A stretch of 52,680 nucleotides of DNA from Promethearchaeota archaeon. GTDB taxonomy: Archaea; Asgardarchaeota; Lokiarchaeia; Sigyniarchaeales; SOKP01. This document shows, in pieces, positions 19,719 to 29,321 of this stretch. The notes under the pieces were generated by a model. That model saw only the letters and a program-made list of their open reading frames with translations, was not told the DNA's origin and searched no databases. The stretch spans positions 1 to 52,680 of the forward strand of contig JAUVXW010000033.1 of the NCBI GenBank assembly GCA_030603385.1, read 5' to 3'. Every line of letters begins with the position of its first letter. Within the stretch, counting starts at the first letter, position 1. The position numbers and the translations under genes were made by a program.

Positions 19719-20332
19719 TCGATCTCCTCTTTTATTATTTTTCCATTTTCTATTCCATTCTGAAAAGCAATTTTATTAATAATCTGTGCTTTTCTTGGAA
19801 CAAATCTTCTTATAGAATTTTCAAGAGTTTTTTGTTTGATCGGTAATTTTTCAGAACCTACTAAAACTCCTAACATATATACGTTTAATGAGCGTATATC
19901 TCCCGCTTTTAAAGCCTCTTCATGCCCATTAATGATAAAAACATTTGAAGATATTTGTTCTAGAAATTTCTGAACTGAATCTAGATCTGGATATTCCATA
20001 TTCATTAAATGAACTGTAGGAGGTACAATGATTTTGTTGTTTATAAGAAAAATTGTATTTGAATCAGCATACCTAAAATTACGTACAGCTTCACTAGCTT
20101 CAAGAGCTATAATTACTTGAGAACTTCCACTTGGAATTAAAGGACCTTCAACCTCATTACCAAATCGAAGAAAAGAAGAAACAGAACCGCCTCTTTGGGC
20201 CATGCCATGTGTCTCAGCAGTGCGAACTTTATAGTTATCTAATAAAGCAGCCCAGGCGAGAATCTGTATGGCACTTATAACACCTTGACCACCTATACCT
20301 ACGATCAATAAGTTAAAACTCTTAAGTTCCAT
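19715..20332 (-). CDS. iorB: indolepyruvate:ferredoxin oxidoreductase, beta subunit
   Basis: The 205-residue protein is the gamma/beta-type subunit of 2-oxoacid:ferredoxin oxidoreductases. It opens with LLIVGIGGQGVISAIQILA and continues ETHGMAQRGGSVSSFLRFG, both family hallmarks. It pairs with IorA, with a 4-base overlap of the two genes. It is the first gene of the iorB-iorA-synthetase operon, and no strong Shine-Dalgarno motif is seen before its ATG. Confidence 0.94.
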   Translation of the reverse strand: MELKSFNLLIVGIGGQGVISAIQILAWAALLDNYKVRTAETHGMAQRGGSVSSFLRFGNEVEGPLIPSGSSQVIIALEASEAVRNFRYADSNTIFLINNKIIVPPTVHLMNMEYPDLDSVQKFLEQISSNVFIINGHEEALKAGDIRSLNVYMLGVLVGSEKLPIKQKTLENSIRRFVPRKAQIINKIAFQNGIENGKIIKEEIE

Positions 20333-20593
20333 AATACCTTTATATGATTACCTTTTATGATAAATAATGGATCTAGTTCTACTTAATTACTAGATTTTAA
20401 TTAACTTATACATGATCAATTGTAATGGGAATAAACTCCCATAATTTAGTTTCTTTTAAAAATGACAAGATGAAATTCACTTGAAAAAATTCAATCTCTA
20501 AACTTTATTGAAAAAAAAATAAAAGAATAAGATTTAATAATTATTTTAACCAATTACATTAGCCAAATCTCTTCTTGTTTGCTTTAATTTTAC

Positions 20594-21082
20594 CTAATCC
20601 TTAGTTATTGCTCGCCCGATAAAAAAACACGCTAAAATGATAATAAACGAAACAAATCCTACTGTATAAAAGTAGATTATATATTGAGGAATACTGTTTT
20701 TCGCTGTTCCACATATGTTTACAAGGATTCCTTTAAAGATCCAAGTAGCTAATCCTCCAATGACTCCAAAAATAATGTCCCAAACAGCATTTTTAAAGGA
20801 ATCTCGGCGACCTTCAAATTTAATTCCTAGTTTAACAAACAAAGTGTTTTCTAATATCTCCCACACAATAGCAACTACAAATACTAATACGAGCATCAAC
20901 CAATAAGGTATAAAATATATTAATTGATCTTCGAAATAACTAGGAAGAGTATTGATCAAGCTTAAAAGAAGGAAACTACAGATCCCTAAATCGACATGAC
21001 CCCAACTAAAGTAATCTATAGGTGATTTACCGGTCTGTGATGTTGAGGTGGCTACAATTGGAGTTGATTCACCACTTCCCAT
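20594..21082 (-). CDS. four-segment membrane protein, DUF2585-like
   Basis: The 162-residue protein has four hydrophobic segments. Between the second and third is WEILENTLF...GRRDSFKNAVWDIIFG, a pattern that reminds me of the UPF0314/DUF2585 family (WE-EN followed by a D-S-N-D helix). That match is from memory and moderate. The N-terminus is serine/threonine-rich and polar. Function is unknown. It stands alone, with about 900 bases of non-coding sequence on its upstream side. Confidence 0.65.
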   Translation of the reverse strand: MGSGESTPIVATSTSQTGKSPIDYFSWGHVDLGICSFLLLSLINTLPSYFEDQLIYFIPYWLMLVLVFVVAIVWEILENTLFVKLGIKFEGRRDSFKNAVWDIIFGVIGGLATWIFKGILVNICGTAKNSIPQYIIYFYTVGFVSFIIILACFFIGRAITKD

Positions 21083-21984
21083 ATTTAAATCATCTCATTT
21101 TTAGTTTTCTTTTTATTTAGAAGCTAAATATAAATTAATATTTCTTTTAAATTAGATAATAATACAACGACCCAATTAATTAATAAATTTAAGTGATTTT
21201 TATTGCTAGGTTTAAATCTGAGAATCTTGACAAATCAATTTTATATATGGGTATCACTCAATATAGCTTATAGATAAATTAGTTTTATCTAATTAAATAA
21301 TTCTGTTAGACTGGTAGAAAATGTCGAAATCTAATATAAAAATATAGAAATATTTTTAATTTCTGGTAATCCTAAGTTTGATCTATAATTAATATTGTAG
21401 CAAAATTCTAATTTTTAATTATTTAGAATGATTTAAATCGATTTCTTCCTTATTAAGAACTTAATAAAATTATAGTAAGATCGTAAGGGTAACTTATAGA
21501 TCAAAAATTTTGTCATAAGATTGGTTAATAATTTTCCACAAAATTGTTTTCGTACCCATATTTTTTAAGAAAAATTTTTTTTTTTCATTAAATTTATGAA
21601 TTATTTTAGCTTTTATTTTTAAGATAAGGATGTAATAAAGAAACTTAAAATTCTTAATCTCAATATATTGTCATACCAATGAAATTCACAGAATTATGGA
21701 ATAGAGCGTTCATGAAATTGACGATTTGTAGAAAGATTTATTAGGATAGATTGCTAATAATATTACAGAAAAAAATTATTTTTTTTCTAAGTTGTAATGG
21801 AGTGTTTGTTTTTAGCCGATAATTTATTCCTCCACAAGAATTTGACTAGAAATTCATTCCATTACTTTTTTTCCTATTTCTTTCTCAATTTTAACTGGTT
21901 TAATATTTAGGATTTATAAAACTAATAAAAGCATAGAATGATTCTTTAAACGACTTCAGGAATTAAAATGATGAAATTACTTCT
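21083..21984. other. long AT-rich intergenic region without a recognised gene
   Basis: About 900 bases lie between the DUF2585-like gene and etfA. Only very short frames occur, the longest noticed starting at 21680 with 21 codons. I see no tRNA-like cloverleaf, no palindrome of note and no repeat. Homopolymeric T and A runs (for example near 21577-21587) may act as terminators. It could hold an unrecognised small RNA, but nothing in the sequence shows that. Confidence 0.5.
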
Positions 21985-23187
21985 TTATTCTTCCTTATTT
22001 TTATTTTTCTTAATTTCTTCAATGAGAACTGGAACAATTTCCTGAAGATCTCCAACAATACCATAATGTGCGACATTAAAAATAGGTGCTTTCCGATCTT
22101 TATTAATTGCGACAATAATTTCTGAATTTTGCATTCCCACTAGATGTTGAATTGCACCAGAAATTCCACAAGCAATATATAATTTAGGAGAGACAGTTTT
22201 ACCTGTTTGCCCTATTTGTCTATCCTGATCTAGCCAATTCAACTCAACAGTAACCCGTGAGGCACCTAATTCAGCCCCCAATACTTCAGCTAATTCTTCT
22301 ATCATCTTAAAATTCTCTTTCGAACCAACACCCCTACCTCCAGCAACAATGATTTCAGCTTCTTCAAGATTTACAGAGCTTCTCTCCTTATCAATTACTT
22401 TAATAATTTTTGTAACTAAATCTTTTTCCTTGAAATTATATTCAATTTTTTTGATTTTTGTGTTTTTTCTCAGTCTTTCTGGGGATTGAAAGATACCAGG
22501 CCTTACTGTTGCCATTTGTGGGCGGCTATTCGGTGTTCTAATTGTTGCCATGAGAGTCCCTCCGAATGTTGGACGAGTTTGTAACAAATTCCTCGTATTC
22601 TGATCAATCTCTAATCCCGTACAATCTGCTGTTAAACCTGCATTTAACCTTTTTGCAACTCTTGGAGCAAAATCTCTTCCTGTTGGGGTTGCACCGATTA
22701 AAATGATTTCAGGTTTATTCTCAATAATTAACTCTGTTAAAGCTTGGACATATAAATCAGAATAATAATGTTTCAAGATTGACGATTTTATATAAATTAT
22801 TTCATCTGGTCCATAAAGGCCAAACTCTTCCAACTGATCATCAAGATCAGTTCCTAATATAACAAATGTCAAATTTACTCCTAATTCTTTAGCTAGTTCT
22901 CCTCCTTTTCCTAAAAGTTGAAATGCTACGGGATGAACGATATTTTTGTAATGTTCAGCTATTACCCATACTCCCCTATATTGAGATAGATCAATTTTTT
23001 CAACTTTAAATTCCTCCCTTTCAATTAAAATGGCATTGACAGGGCAACTGTCAAGGCAGGCACCACAAAAAGAGCAGTTTTCAGTAATAATTGCTTTATT
23101 ATCGATTATTTCAATGCCTGAAAAAGCACAATTTTCAACACAGTTACCACATCCAGTGCAAAGCTCATCATCTATAAATATACTCAT
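21985..23187 (-). CDS. etfA: electron transfer flavoprotein alpha subunit with N-terminal 2[4Fe-4S] ferredoxin
   Basis: The 400-residue protein joins a two-cluster ferredoxin (C10/C13/C16/C20 and C38/C41/C44/C48) to a full EtfA. The C-terminal FAD-binding part carries RQIGQTGKTVSPKLYIACG. ETFs with an added ferredoxin occur in anaerobes and suggest electron exchange with ferredoxin or an iron-sulfur partner, possibly for electron bifurcation or confurcation; that role is inferred. It lies 13 bases after etfB, with a GAGGAA ribosome site at 23195-23200. Confidence 0.93.
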   Translation of the reverse strand: MSIFIDDELCTGCGNCVENCAFSGIEIIDNKAIITENCSFCGACLDSCPVNAILIEREEFKVEKIDLSQYRGVWVIAEHYKNIVHPVAFQLLGKGGELAKELGVNLTFVILGTDLDDQLEEFGLYGPDEIIYIKSSILKHYYSDLYVQALTELIIENKPEIILIGATPTGRDFAPRVAKRLNAGLTADCTGLEIDQNTRNLLQTRPTFGGTLMATIRTPNSRPQMATVRPGIFQSPERLRKNTKIKKIEYNFKEKDLVTKIIKVIDKERSSVNLEEAEIIVAGGRGVGSKENFKMIEELAEVLGAELGASRVTVELNWLDQDRQIGQTGKTVSPKLYIACGISGAIQHLVGMQNSEIIVAINKDRKAPIFNVAHYGIVGDLQEIVPVLIEEIKKNKNKEE

Positions 23188-23200
23188 TTATAATTTCCTC

Positions 23201-24019
23201 TTAGAGTATTTTATCATTCTTTAAATTTCTACACAATTCTTGAGCAATTTCTTCATTAGTCCCTTTAATAATAATTTGCTCTGCCTTTCTTTCTGGGATA
23301 AAGATTTTCCAGACTTCTGTCATCGAGCCATTCAACCCTATTTTACGTTTGTCTGGTTTCAATTCATTCGCATCTAATGATATTACCTCTTTCTTTGTAT
23401 AAGCATCTACGATTCCAGACATAGTTGGAAATCTAGGTATATTAATTTCCCTTAATACAGATAATAAAGCTGGTAATTGTGTCTCGATGATGACACCTTC
23501 TTCTGTTCTAAAAATCCGTTCGACAATAATTTTGTTTTCTTTTAGTTCAAATTTTTGGACATAAGTTATTTGTGGTATATTTAATTCTTCTGCTAATTCT
23601 GGTCCTACTTGACCTGTATCCCCATCAATAGCTTGGGCACCCAAGATAACAAGATAATCCTTTTTATTTTTCGCACTCTTTAATATTCTTTTTATAGCGA
23701 GGGCTAATGTATAAGAGGTTGCTAGTGTATCTGCTCCCGCAAATGCTTTATCAGTTAATAGAAAAGCTTTATCAACACCCATAGATAAAGCTTCTCTTAA
23801 GATCTCCTCAGCTTGAGGTGGCCCCATGCTTATTGCAATAACTTCAGCACCATTTTCTTCTTTGATCGTTAAAGCTAACTCTATCGCGTTTTTATCATAA
23901 GGATTAATAATAGATGGAATACCCTCTCGTACTAGTGTATTAGTCTTAGGATCAATTCTTACTTCAGAAACCCCCGGTACTTGCTTTATACAAACGAAGA
24001 CTTTCAATATACCAACCAC
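23201..24019 (-). CDS. etfB: electron transfer flavoprotein beta subunit
   Basis: The protein of about 272 residues is EtfB: it has KVFVCIKQVPGVSEVRIDP at the start, NPYDKNAIELAL, the nucleotide loop GPPQAEEILREALSMGVDKA, and AQAIDGDTGQVGPELAEEL. It forms the heterodimer with EtfA, which accepts or donates electrons to acyl-CoA dehydrogenase. The frame opens with GTG at 24019; a TTG codon four residues later would give the usual MKVFVCIKQVP start and may be the true one. The acyl-CoA dehydrogenase gene is just upstream on the same strand. Confidence 0.93.
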   Translation of the reverse strand: MVGILKVFVCIKQVPGVSEVRIDPKTNTLVREGIPSIINPYDKNAIELALTIKEENGAEVIAISMGPPQAEEILREALSMGVDKAFLLTDKAFAGADTLATSYTLALAIKRILKSAKNKKDYLVILGAQAIDGDTGQVGPELAEELNIPQITYVQKFELKENKIIVERIFRTEEGVIIETQLPALLSVLREINIPRFPTMSGIVDAYTKKEVISLDANELKPDKRKIGLNGSMTEVWKIFIPERKAEQIIIKGTNEEIAQELCRNLKNDKIL

Positions 24020-24144
24020 AGTTTATTAAAATATAATTCCAGATTAGAATTAACCAAATTTTTTCTAAAACGAATAATGGATTGCATTTAAATAAATTTT
24101 TCTATAATAGATAAAAAAAATTAAAGAGATATTCAATATCTTCT

Positions 24145-25308
24145 TTATAAGATATTAGCTCCTTTTCTTAGCAACTGGTTTGCGATAACTAATCTCTGGA
24201 TTTCTGAGGTTCCTTCATAAATTTCACCCATTTTAGCATCTCTAAAATACCTTTCTACTGCATAAGCTTTCATTAAACCATATCCTCCATGAATTTGAAC
24301 CGCACTATGAGCCGCCTTCATTGCCGCTTCAGATGCAACTAACTTTGCCATAGCACTGGCTAACCCATAATCCATTCCATTATCACACAAATATGCTGCT
24401 TTGTAAGTTAATAATCTACCAGATTCTATAGCACATGCCATATCAGAAATTTTCCATTGAATACCTTGAAATCTTCCTATTGGCTTACCAAATTGAACTC
24501 TTTCATTAGAATATTTAATTGAAGCTTCCAGTGCTGCTTGACCTAAACCAACACATTGAGACGCTATAGAAATTCTACCAAAATCTAAAGCTTTCATAGA
24601 CAATTGAAAACCCTCTCCAGTTTTTCCCAAAATATTTTCCTGTGGAACACGAACATCTTGAAAAACGAGTTCAGATGTGTCTGAAGCACGAACCCCAAGT
24701 TTATCTTCTTTTACACCAACAGAATAACCTGGAGTGTTAGTATCTACGATAAAAATAGTTAGTTCCTTTCTAGAACCTTTTTCTCCAGTTTTTGCAACTA
24801 CTAGTAATGTTTCAGCAATGCCCCCATTTGTTGCAAAAATTTTGCTCCCGTTCAATATCCACTCATCACCATCTTTTACAGCACCTAATTGAACACCTCC
24901 TGCATCTGAACCAGCATTTGCTTCAGTTAGACAAAAAGCCCCTACTTTATTACCTTTAGCAAGGTCAATGAGAAATCGTTGTCTTTGGTCTTCGGTTCCG
25001 AATTTATAAATGGGATATGCACAAACACTACAATGAACACCCGTTGTAATACCCCATGAGGCATCAACTCGTCCAATCTCTTCAGTTACAATGCAAAAAC
25101 TTATTGTATCATCATGAAGTCCTGCCCCCCCATATTCCTCTGGAATACACGTACCAAAATAATTCATTTCCTTCATTTTCTGAAAAACTTTTTCATCTAA
25201 CTTTGAATTCTGATCGCTTTCCTCTGCTACAGGAGCAATATATTCTTCAGCAAATTCCCTTGTTATTTTCTTTAACATTTTCTGTTGTTCATTTAATGTA
25301 AAATCCAT
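24145..25308 (-). CDS. acyl-CoA dehydrogenase
   Basis: The 387-residue protein, from the ATG at 25308 (MDFTLNEQQ), is a standard acyl-CoA dehydrogenase. It has the FAD/substrate motifs AFCLTEANAGSDAGG and TSELVFQDVRVP, and the catalytic base E365 in IYEGTSEIQ, the position used by short- and medium-chain enzymes. It oxidises an acyl-CoA to the enoyl-CoA and passes electrons to ETF. The etfB and etfA genes lie downstream in the same direction, about 125 bases away, so they form a natural functional set. Chain length is uncertain. Confidence 0.95.
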   Translation of the reverse strand: MDFTLNEQQKMLKKITREFAEEYIAPVAEESDQNSKLDEKVFQKMKEMNYFGTCIPEEYGGAGLHDDTISFCIVTEEIGRVDASWGITTGVHCSVCAYPIYKFGTEDQRQRFLIDLAKGNKVGAFCLTEANAGSDAGGVQLGAVKDGDEWILNGSKIFATNGGIAETLLVVAKTGEKGSRKELTIFIVDTNTPGYSVGVKEDKLGVRASDTSELVFQDVRVPQENILGKTGEGFQLSMKALDFGRISIASQCVGLGQAALEASIKYSNERVQFGKPIGRFQGIQWKISDMACAIESGRLLTYKAAYLCDNGMDYGLASAMAKLVASEAAMKAAHSAVQIHGGYGLMKAYAVERYFRDAKMGEIYEGTSEIQRLVIANQLLRKGANIL

Positions 25309-25436
25309 AATAATCAGCAAATATTTGTATCTTATTTTAAAATCTAACTAATGAAAAAATTAGTTAATAATAATAATTATATTTTATCAATCCAAGATGC
25401 TATGAATTTAAATCTAATTTAAGCATTACTTAAAAT

Positions 25437-26246
25437 ATGAGTAATGATAGCCAACATTTTGAAATTTCAAAACATAAAGACTATTTATATGTAATAAAAG
25501 AAAATATCTCTATTGTTCATCCTGTTTATAGAAATGATCCTCTTAATATGTATTTAGTTTTGGGATCTCACTCTGCTCTTCTACTTGATACGGGATGTGG
25601 ATTATATCCTTTAAAACCAATTGTAGATGATTTAATAAGTGGAAGAACACTATTTATTCTCAATACTCATACTCATTGGGACCATATTTTAGGAAATGAG
25701 GAATTTGGGGAAGTTTATGTTCATAAAAATGAAGCAAAAATAGTCTCAAAACCTTACGATCTATCATTTTTAATAGATTCTCCGTGTGAAATTGTAAAGA
25801 AGTATAAGGAAAAAAATTTTTCAATTCCCCCAGCAAAAATCATAAAAAAAATAAAAGATGGACATGAATTTGACTTAGGGGAAATTAGTGTTAAAGTAAT
25901 TCATACTCCAGGACATTCTCCTGGTTCTATTTGCTTACTTACAAGTAGAGGTGAGCTTTTTACGAGTGATGTTGCTTATTACGGAGATACATTCTTACCT
26001 AAAAGAAACAAATTTCCACAAGTTCTTAAATCTCTCTTAAAATTGATAGAAATATGTGAGAAACAAAAAAATCTTGAACTTTATCCTTCACATCAAAAAT
26101 ATCCGTGTGATAAAACACTTTTAACAGAACTTTACAATGGTATTAAAAATATTGAGAATATTTGGGACACGAAGAAACCATTTGACTTTTTTAATGCATG
26201 GCAGATTGATGGTGAGAAATTTAGGTATTACATATCTAGAATGTAA
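25437..26246 (+). CDS. metallo-beta-lactamase-fold hydrolase
   Basis: The 269-residue protein has the zinc signature H78-x-H80-x-D82-H83 (NTHTHWDH), followed by HTPGHSPGSICLL and a later acidic strand ELFTSDVAYYGD. This is the glyoxalase-II/MBL hydrolase fold with two metal ions. The substrate is unknown; relatives cleave thioesters, lactones or phosphodiesters. It is divergent from the acyl-CoA dehydrogenase gene, so a thioesterase role is possible but not shown. Confidence 0.87.
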   Translation: MSNDSQHFEISKHKDYLYVIKENISIVHPVYRNDPLNMYLVLGSHSALLLDTGCGLYPLKPIVDDLISGRTLFILNTHTHWDHILGNEEFGEVYVHKNEAKIVSKPYDLSFLIDSPCEIVKKYKEKNFSIPPAKIIKKIKDGHEFDLGEISVKVIHTPGHSPGSICLLTSRGELFTSDVAYYGDTFLPKRNKFPQVLKSLLKLIEICEKQKNLELYPSHQKYPCDKTLLTELYNGIKNIENIWDTKKPFDFFNAWQIDGEKFRYYISRM

Positions 26247-26393
26247 AAAACTATAAAATGAATCTAAATGTTTAAATTTTAAATTTCAGAATGTAATTTC
26301 AAAAATACTCTTAGATAAATTTTCGCTTTAATGATTATCTTTGGAACTAAATTAATAAAACTAACTTAATTGATCATCAAAAAGTAATAATAT

Positions 26394-26405
26394 AAAAAAA
26401 AAAAA
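26394..26405 (-). terminator. poly-T terminator candidate after the zinc-ribbon membrane protein gene
   Basis: Twelve A residues on the plus strand give a T12 run on the transcribed minus strand, about 25 bases after the stop at 26431. Archaeal transcription often ends at such U-rich runs without a hairpin. No stem is visible here. Confidence 0.45.
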
Positions 26406-26430
26406 TAATTGACTATCGTATTTCTTTATT

Positions 26431-27153
26431 TTATAGCTCCGCTTTTGCGCCACATTCTTGACAGAAATCTCCTACCAATTTTTTACCACATTTCTTACAA
26501 AACATGGGTTTTTCTTGTTGGCTTTGATCAATGACTTGTGCGCCCGTTGTTGGTTGATCTACTGGTTGTGGTTGATCTACTGGTTGTGGTTGATATACTG
26601 GTTGTGGTTGATATGTCGATAAAGTACCCCCTCTTTCTAGTGAATAAGCATAACCGGACGCGATAGCACCTAAAATTCCCAAAATACCACCTATGATTGG
26701 AAGATAAAAGCCAACACTCGGATCAGCAATACTCCACCAACCGGGGATTTCCTCTTTTAGACCACCATAATATACAGCCAGACCGATAAAAGCTAAGATT
26801 CCCCCAAGTAAACCTGTCGCTGCGGTAATTTTGTGATCTTTCTTGCGCTTTTCCTTACTAGCTGCTGCAACCATTAATATAAATGCGAATATAAATAATA
26901 CGATTGCAGCTATTCCCCAAGTCAAATACTCTTCAATATCAATAAAATCAGTGTCTGATTCTGAAATTCCACCACCACTAATAGTTACGAAATATAAACC
27001 AAAATACCATATGAGCTCCATTAAATCGTAGCCCATTGCGGATTGAAAATTATGAGAAGCTGGAAGGAATATACTGATTATTACTAAAACTGCACCAGCT
27101 CTTAGTAATTTCGGAATATGTCGCATCCAATCTGTTGATCTTATTTGTGCCAT
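26431..27153 (-). CDS. membrane protein with proline/glutamine repeat linker and C-terminal zinc ribbon
   Basis: The 240-residue protein has about four hydrophobic segments, then a flexible linker of six-residue repeats (YQPQPV, then DQPQPV twice), and a C-terminal zinc ribbon CKKCG...CQECG. No family function is recognised. The start is well supported by AAAGGAGG at 27161-27168 on the complement, ten bases upstream. The zinc ribbon probably lies in the cytoplasm. The DNA behind the linker is an 18-base tandem repeat and may vary in copy number. Confidence 0.8.
   Translation of the reverse strand: MAQIRSTDWMRHIPKLLRAGAVLVIISIFLPASHNFQSAMGYDLMELIWYFGLYFVTISGGGISESDTDFIDIEEYLTWGIAAIVLFIFAFILMVAAASKEKRKKDHKITAATGLLGGILAFIGLAVYYGGLKEEIPGWWSIADPSVGFYLPIIGGILGILGAIASGYAYSLERGGTLSTYQPQPVYQPQPVDQPQPVDQPTTGAQVIDQSQQEKPMFCKKCGKKLVGDFCQECGAKAEL
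26551..26618 (-). repeat. 18-base tandem repeat coding for PQPV(Y/D)Q units
   Basis: The unit GGTTGTGGTTGATCTACT on the plus strand recurs nearly unchanged about four times, with a few single-base differences (GATATACT for GATCTACT). It encodes the repeated QPQPVYQ/QPQPVDQ linker of the zinc-ribbon membrane protein. The near-identity suggests slippage and a possible length polymorphism. Confidence 0.7.
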
Positions 27154-27160
27154 ATCTAAA

Positions 27161-27168
27161 ACCTCCTT
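27161..27168 (-). promoter_or_regulatory. strong Shine-Dalgarno site of the zinc-ribbon membrane protein gene
   Basis: On the minus strand AAAGGAGG precedes the ATG at 27153 by seven bases. It is the strongest ribosome binding site seen in the window and fixes the start. Confidence 0.65.
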
Positions 27169-27288
27169 TTCAAATATTTTTGGATTTTCCTTAAAATATA
27201 ATTTATAATTAATATTAGATAGTTTGCTTGATATCTATTTAAGGTTTATTTAATTTTAAAATATGGATAAATAAAATTTCAAAAATCA

Positions 27289-29064
27289 ATGTCATCCAAA
27301 AAAGATAAGTTAAAACGAAAACTTGACAACTTCTTTCATGAAAAAGTAGATAGTAAAGATCTTAAATATCTCGAGAAAATTATCTTATTAATAATCGTTT
27401 TAGTTTTTACGCTTATAGCTTTGGAAGTAAATAAATCTTTAAGCTATAAAAAATATGATAGAGTTCAATTCCGCTCAGCAGGAGCAACGCTTTACGCGAA
27501 TTTATATTATCCTAGCAAGTCTTTACCGTTTCAAGAAGGAAGACCACTAATTATTTACTGCCATGGAATTGGAAGTAAGCGAGATTTTGATCTCAGGGTA
27601 CCCATAGAATTTACTAAACGAGGGTTTTATGTAGCTGCTTTAGATTATCAAGGACATGGTGAAAGTGGCGGGACTATTAACAATATTGACGAATCAACTA
27701 ATACACCAGCTCTTGCTCAAGATTGTTCTAAATTATTAGAAAAATTGAAAACTTTATCTTTTTTCTTAGATGTGAATGAATCTCAAGTCGGATTGATTGG
27801 TCATTCACTTGGCGGTATGGTAGTTCTTATGAACCAAGCGTTGAATCCAGAATTTAAGGCCACTGTTGCTTGGGCACCTCTATTAAATTTCACTCCACCT
27901 CGTTATGGACTTAATTGGCAAGATTATGAAGAATTTATTCCTCTTAATTTATTAGATGAAAATAATACTGAAAATTTGTTAATAATAATGCATACTAAAG
28001 ATGAGGTCTTGGATTATCAAGATGCATTAAAAGCTAAAGAATTGACAAATTGCACCCTTATAAATATAACAAAACCATTATTCGGAGGAGGTCACCAATT
28101 ATTCTCCAATAAAGTTCTAATAGATTCAATTAAATGGTTTGAACTAAAATTCTTTAATTCTGATTCAATAAATGGGCCAATAATTATTACATTTATGTGG
28201 AATTATGTATTAATTTTTTTGAACTTAGGATTGCTGATCACAATAATATTTCTTTTGATATCTTATTCTGCGAAATACTTTCGACTAACTACTACATCTG
28301 ATAACCAGAGTCTTGAAAAAGACAGAGTTTCCTTTTCTAAAAAGAAAAAAATTAAACTTAAGATTATTAGCACTATAAAGATTGTTCAAATTCTAATTTA
28401 TTCTTCTCTTTTTATATTAAATTGGTTATATTTTAGTTCTCTTTTTGGTTTAATAGGTATTTTTTATGCATCCCTAGTTTTTAGTGGCGTATTCTTGTTA
28501 ATCAAATTTATTGCATACGTTGTAAATCTATGGAGGCATGAAATTAGATTTAGTAGAAAACATCTAAAAAGCATAATAAAGCAAGAATTCAATGTTAATG
28601 TACTTGTTTACACAACAATATGTGCTTTGTATTTTCTTTTAGTTTATTTGCTTTTCTCCTTTTACTACCCATTTGCTTTTATATGGCCATCCAGTATCAC
28701 TAATATTTTTATTTCTATGGCTATTTTTCCGATTTATTTTTCAATAGAAATTCTATTCAGAAAAATTCTATACCCCCTTTTAAATTTCATAAAATCTGAA
28801 AAAACTAAAGCAAAAATAACTGTTATCTCTGCTTTCATAATTTATGTCACTTTGATGACTTTAGCTAGGAGTTACTCTTATTTACCTTCTGTATTATTTA
28901 CTTTCATTATTTTCTTAATAGTTACTGTTTGTAATACTATCATTTATGAACATACCAGAACTTTTAGTGCTGTTTTAGTGAGTTCGTTTATTATAATTCA
29001 CTTATTTTTTTCTGCGGTAGTCTCAAATGTAATTGGATTAGGTGCTTTTTCCCATTTATTCTAA
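27289..29064 (+). CDS. membrane-bound alpha/beta hydrolase with C-terminal multi-pass domain
   Basis: The 591-residue protein begins with a short cytoplasmic part and a membrane segment (about 29-48). An alpha/beta hydrolase domain follows (about 60-290) with YCHGIGSKRDF and the nucleophile S173 in GHSLGG. The C-terminal half holds about seven hydrophobic segments (about 300-590). The hydrolase would lie outside the cell or at the membrane face if the first segment is a signal anchor. The polytopic domain is not a family I recognise; the substrate could be a lipid. It is alone in its direction. Confidence 0.8.
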   Translation: MSSKKDKLKRKLDNFFHEKVDSKDLKYLEKIILLIIVLVFTLIALEVNKSLSYKKYDRVQFRSAGATLYANLYYPSKSLPFQEGRPLIIYCHGIGSKRDFDLRVPIEFTKRGFYVAALDYQGHGESGGTINNIDESTNTPALAQDCSKLLEKLKTLSFFLDVNESQVGLIGHSLGGMVVLMNQALNPEFKATVAWAPLLNFTPPRYGLNWQDYEEFIPLNLLDENNTENLLIIMHTKDEVLDYQDALKAKELTNCTLINITKPLFGGGHQLFSNKVLIDSIKWFELKFFNSDSINGPIIITFMWNYVLIFLNLGLLITIIFLLISYSAKYFRLTTTSDNQSLEKDRVSFSKKKKIKLKIISTIKIVQILIYSSLFILNWLYFSSLFGLIGIFYASLVFSGVFLLIKFIAYVVNLWRHEIRFSRKHLKSIIKQEFNVNVLVYTTICALYFLLVYLLFSFYYPFAFIWPSSITNIFISMAIFPIYFSIEILFRKILYPLLNFIKSEKTKAKITVISAFIIYVTLMTLARSYSYLPSVLFTFIIFLIVTVCNTIIYEHTRTFSAVLVSSFIIIHLFFSAVVSNVIGLGAFSHLF

Positions 29065-29149
29065 GTAGAATTAAAGAAAAGAAGTAGACTTAAATTTGAC
29101 AATTTTATGTTTTTTAAAATTCAAATCCATTACGTAATCAAACCTTTTA

Positions 29150-29197
29150 ATTATATCAACTGAATTCCTTCAGAAACCGCGGTTACAATGAAAGGAT
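29150..29197. repeat. left copy of a 48-bp imperfect direct repeat
   Basis: These 48 bases match 31859-31906 at 45 positions in the same orientation. In the right copy they are the 3' end of the MNT nucleotidyltransferase gene. The two copies flank vapBC and the repeat-rich surface protein gene. Confidence 0.75.
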
Positions 29198-29211
29198 ATT
29201 GTACCGGTAGC
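29151..29211 (-). pseudogene. remnant of an MNT-nucleotidyltransferase gene 3' end
   Basis: On the minus strand this stretch reads PFIVTAVSEGIQLI and a stop, almost the same as the C-terminus of the intact MNT protein (PFIITAISEGVQLI) at 31860. The three base differences are all conservative I/V changes. Upstream the frame meets a stop within about ten codons and shows no further MNT similarity. It is therefore a fragment of a second MNT gene, or a copy of that gene's end left by recombination. Confidence 0.65.
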
Positions 29212-29321
29212 TTTTGTTTGTATATTTATTTTTGAAAATGAAAAAATAGAAGTTATATAAACTGATCATATTATAAATTAGTTTACTAGTTCCTTATTCC
29301 AAATGTTCAATACATTTATCT

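Noticed and set aside
21680..21745. Small open frame of 21 codons in the long intergenic region
   Set aside because: It is too short, has no ribosome site and has no recognisable content.
29119..29130. T-loop-like TTCAAATCC suggesting a tRNA
   Set aside because: The flanks are AT-rich and give no acceptor, D or anticodon stems.
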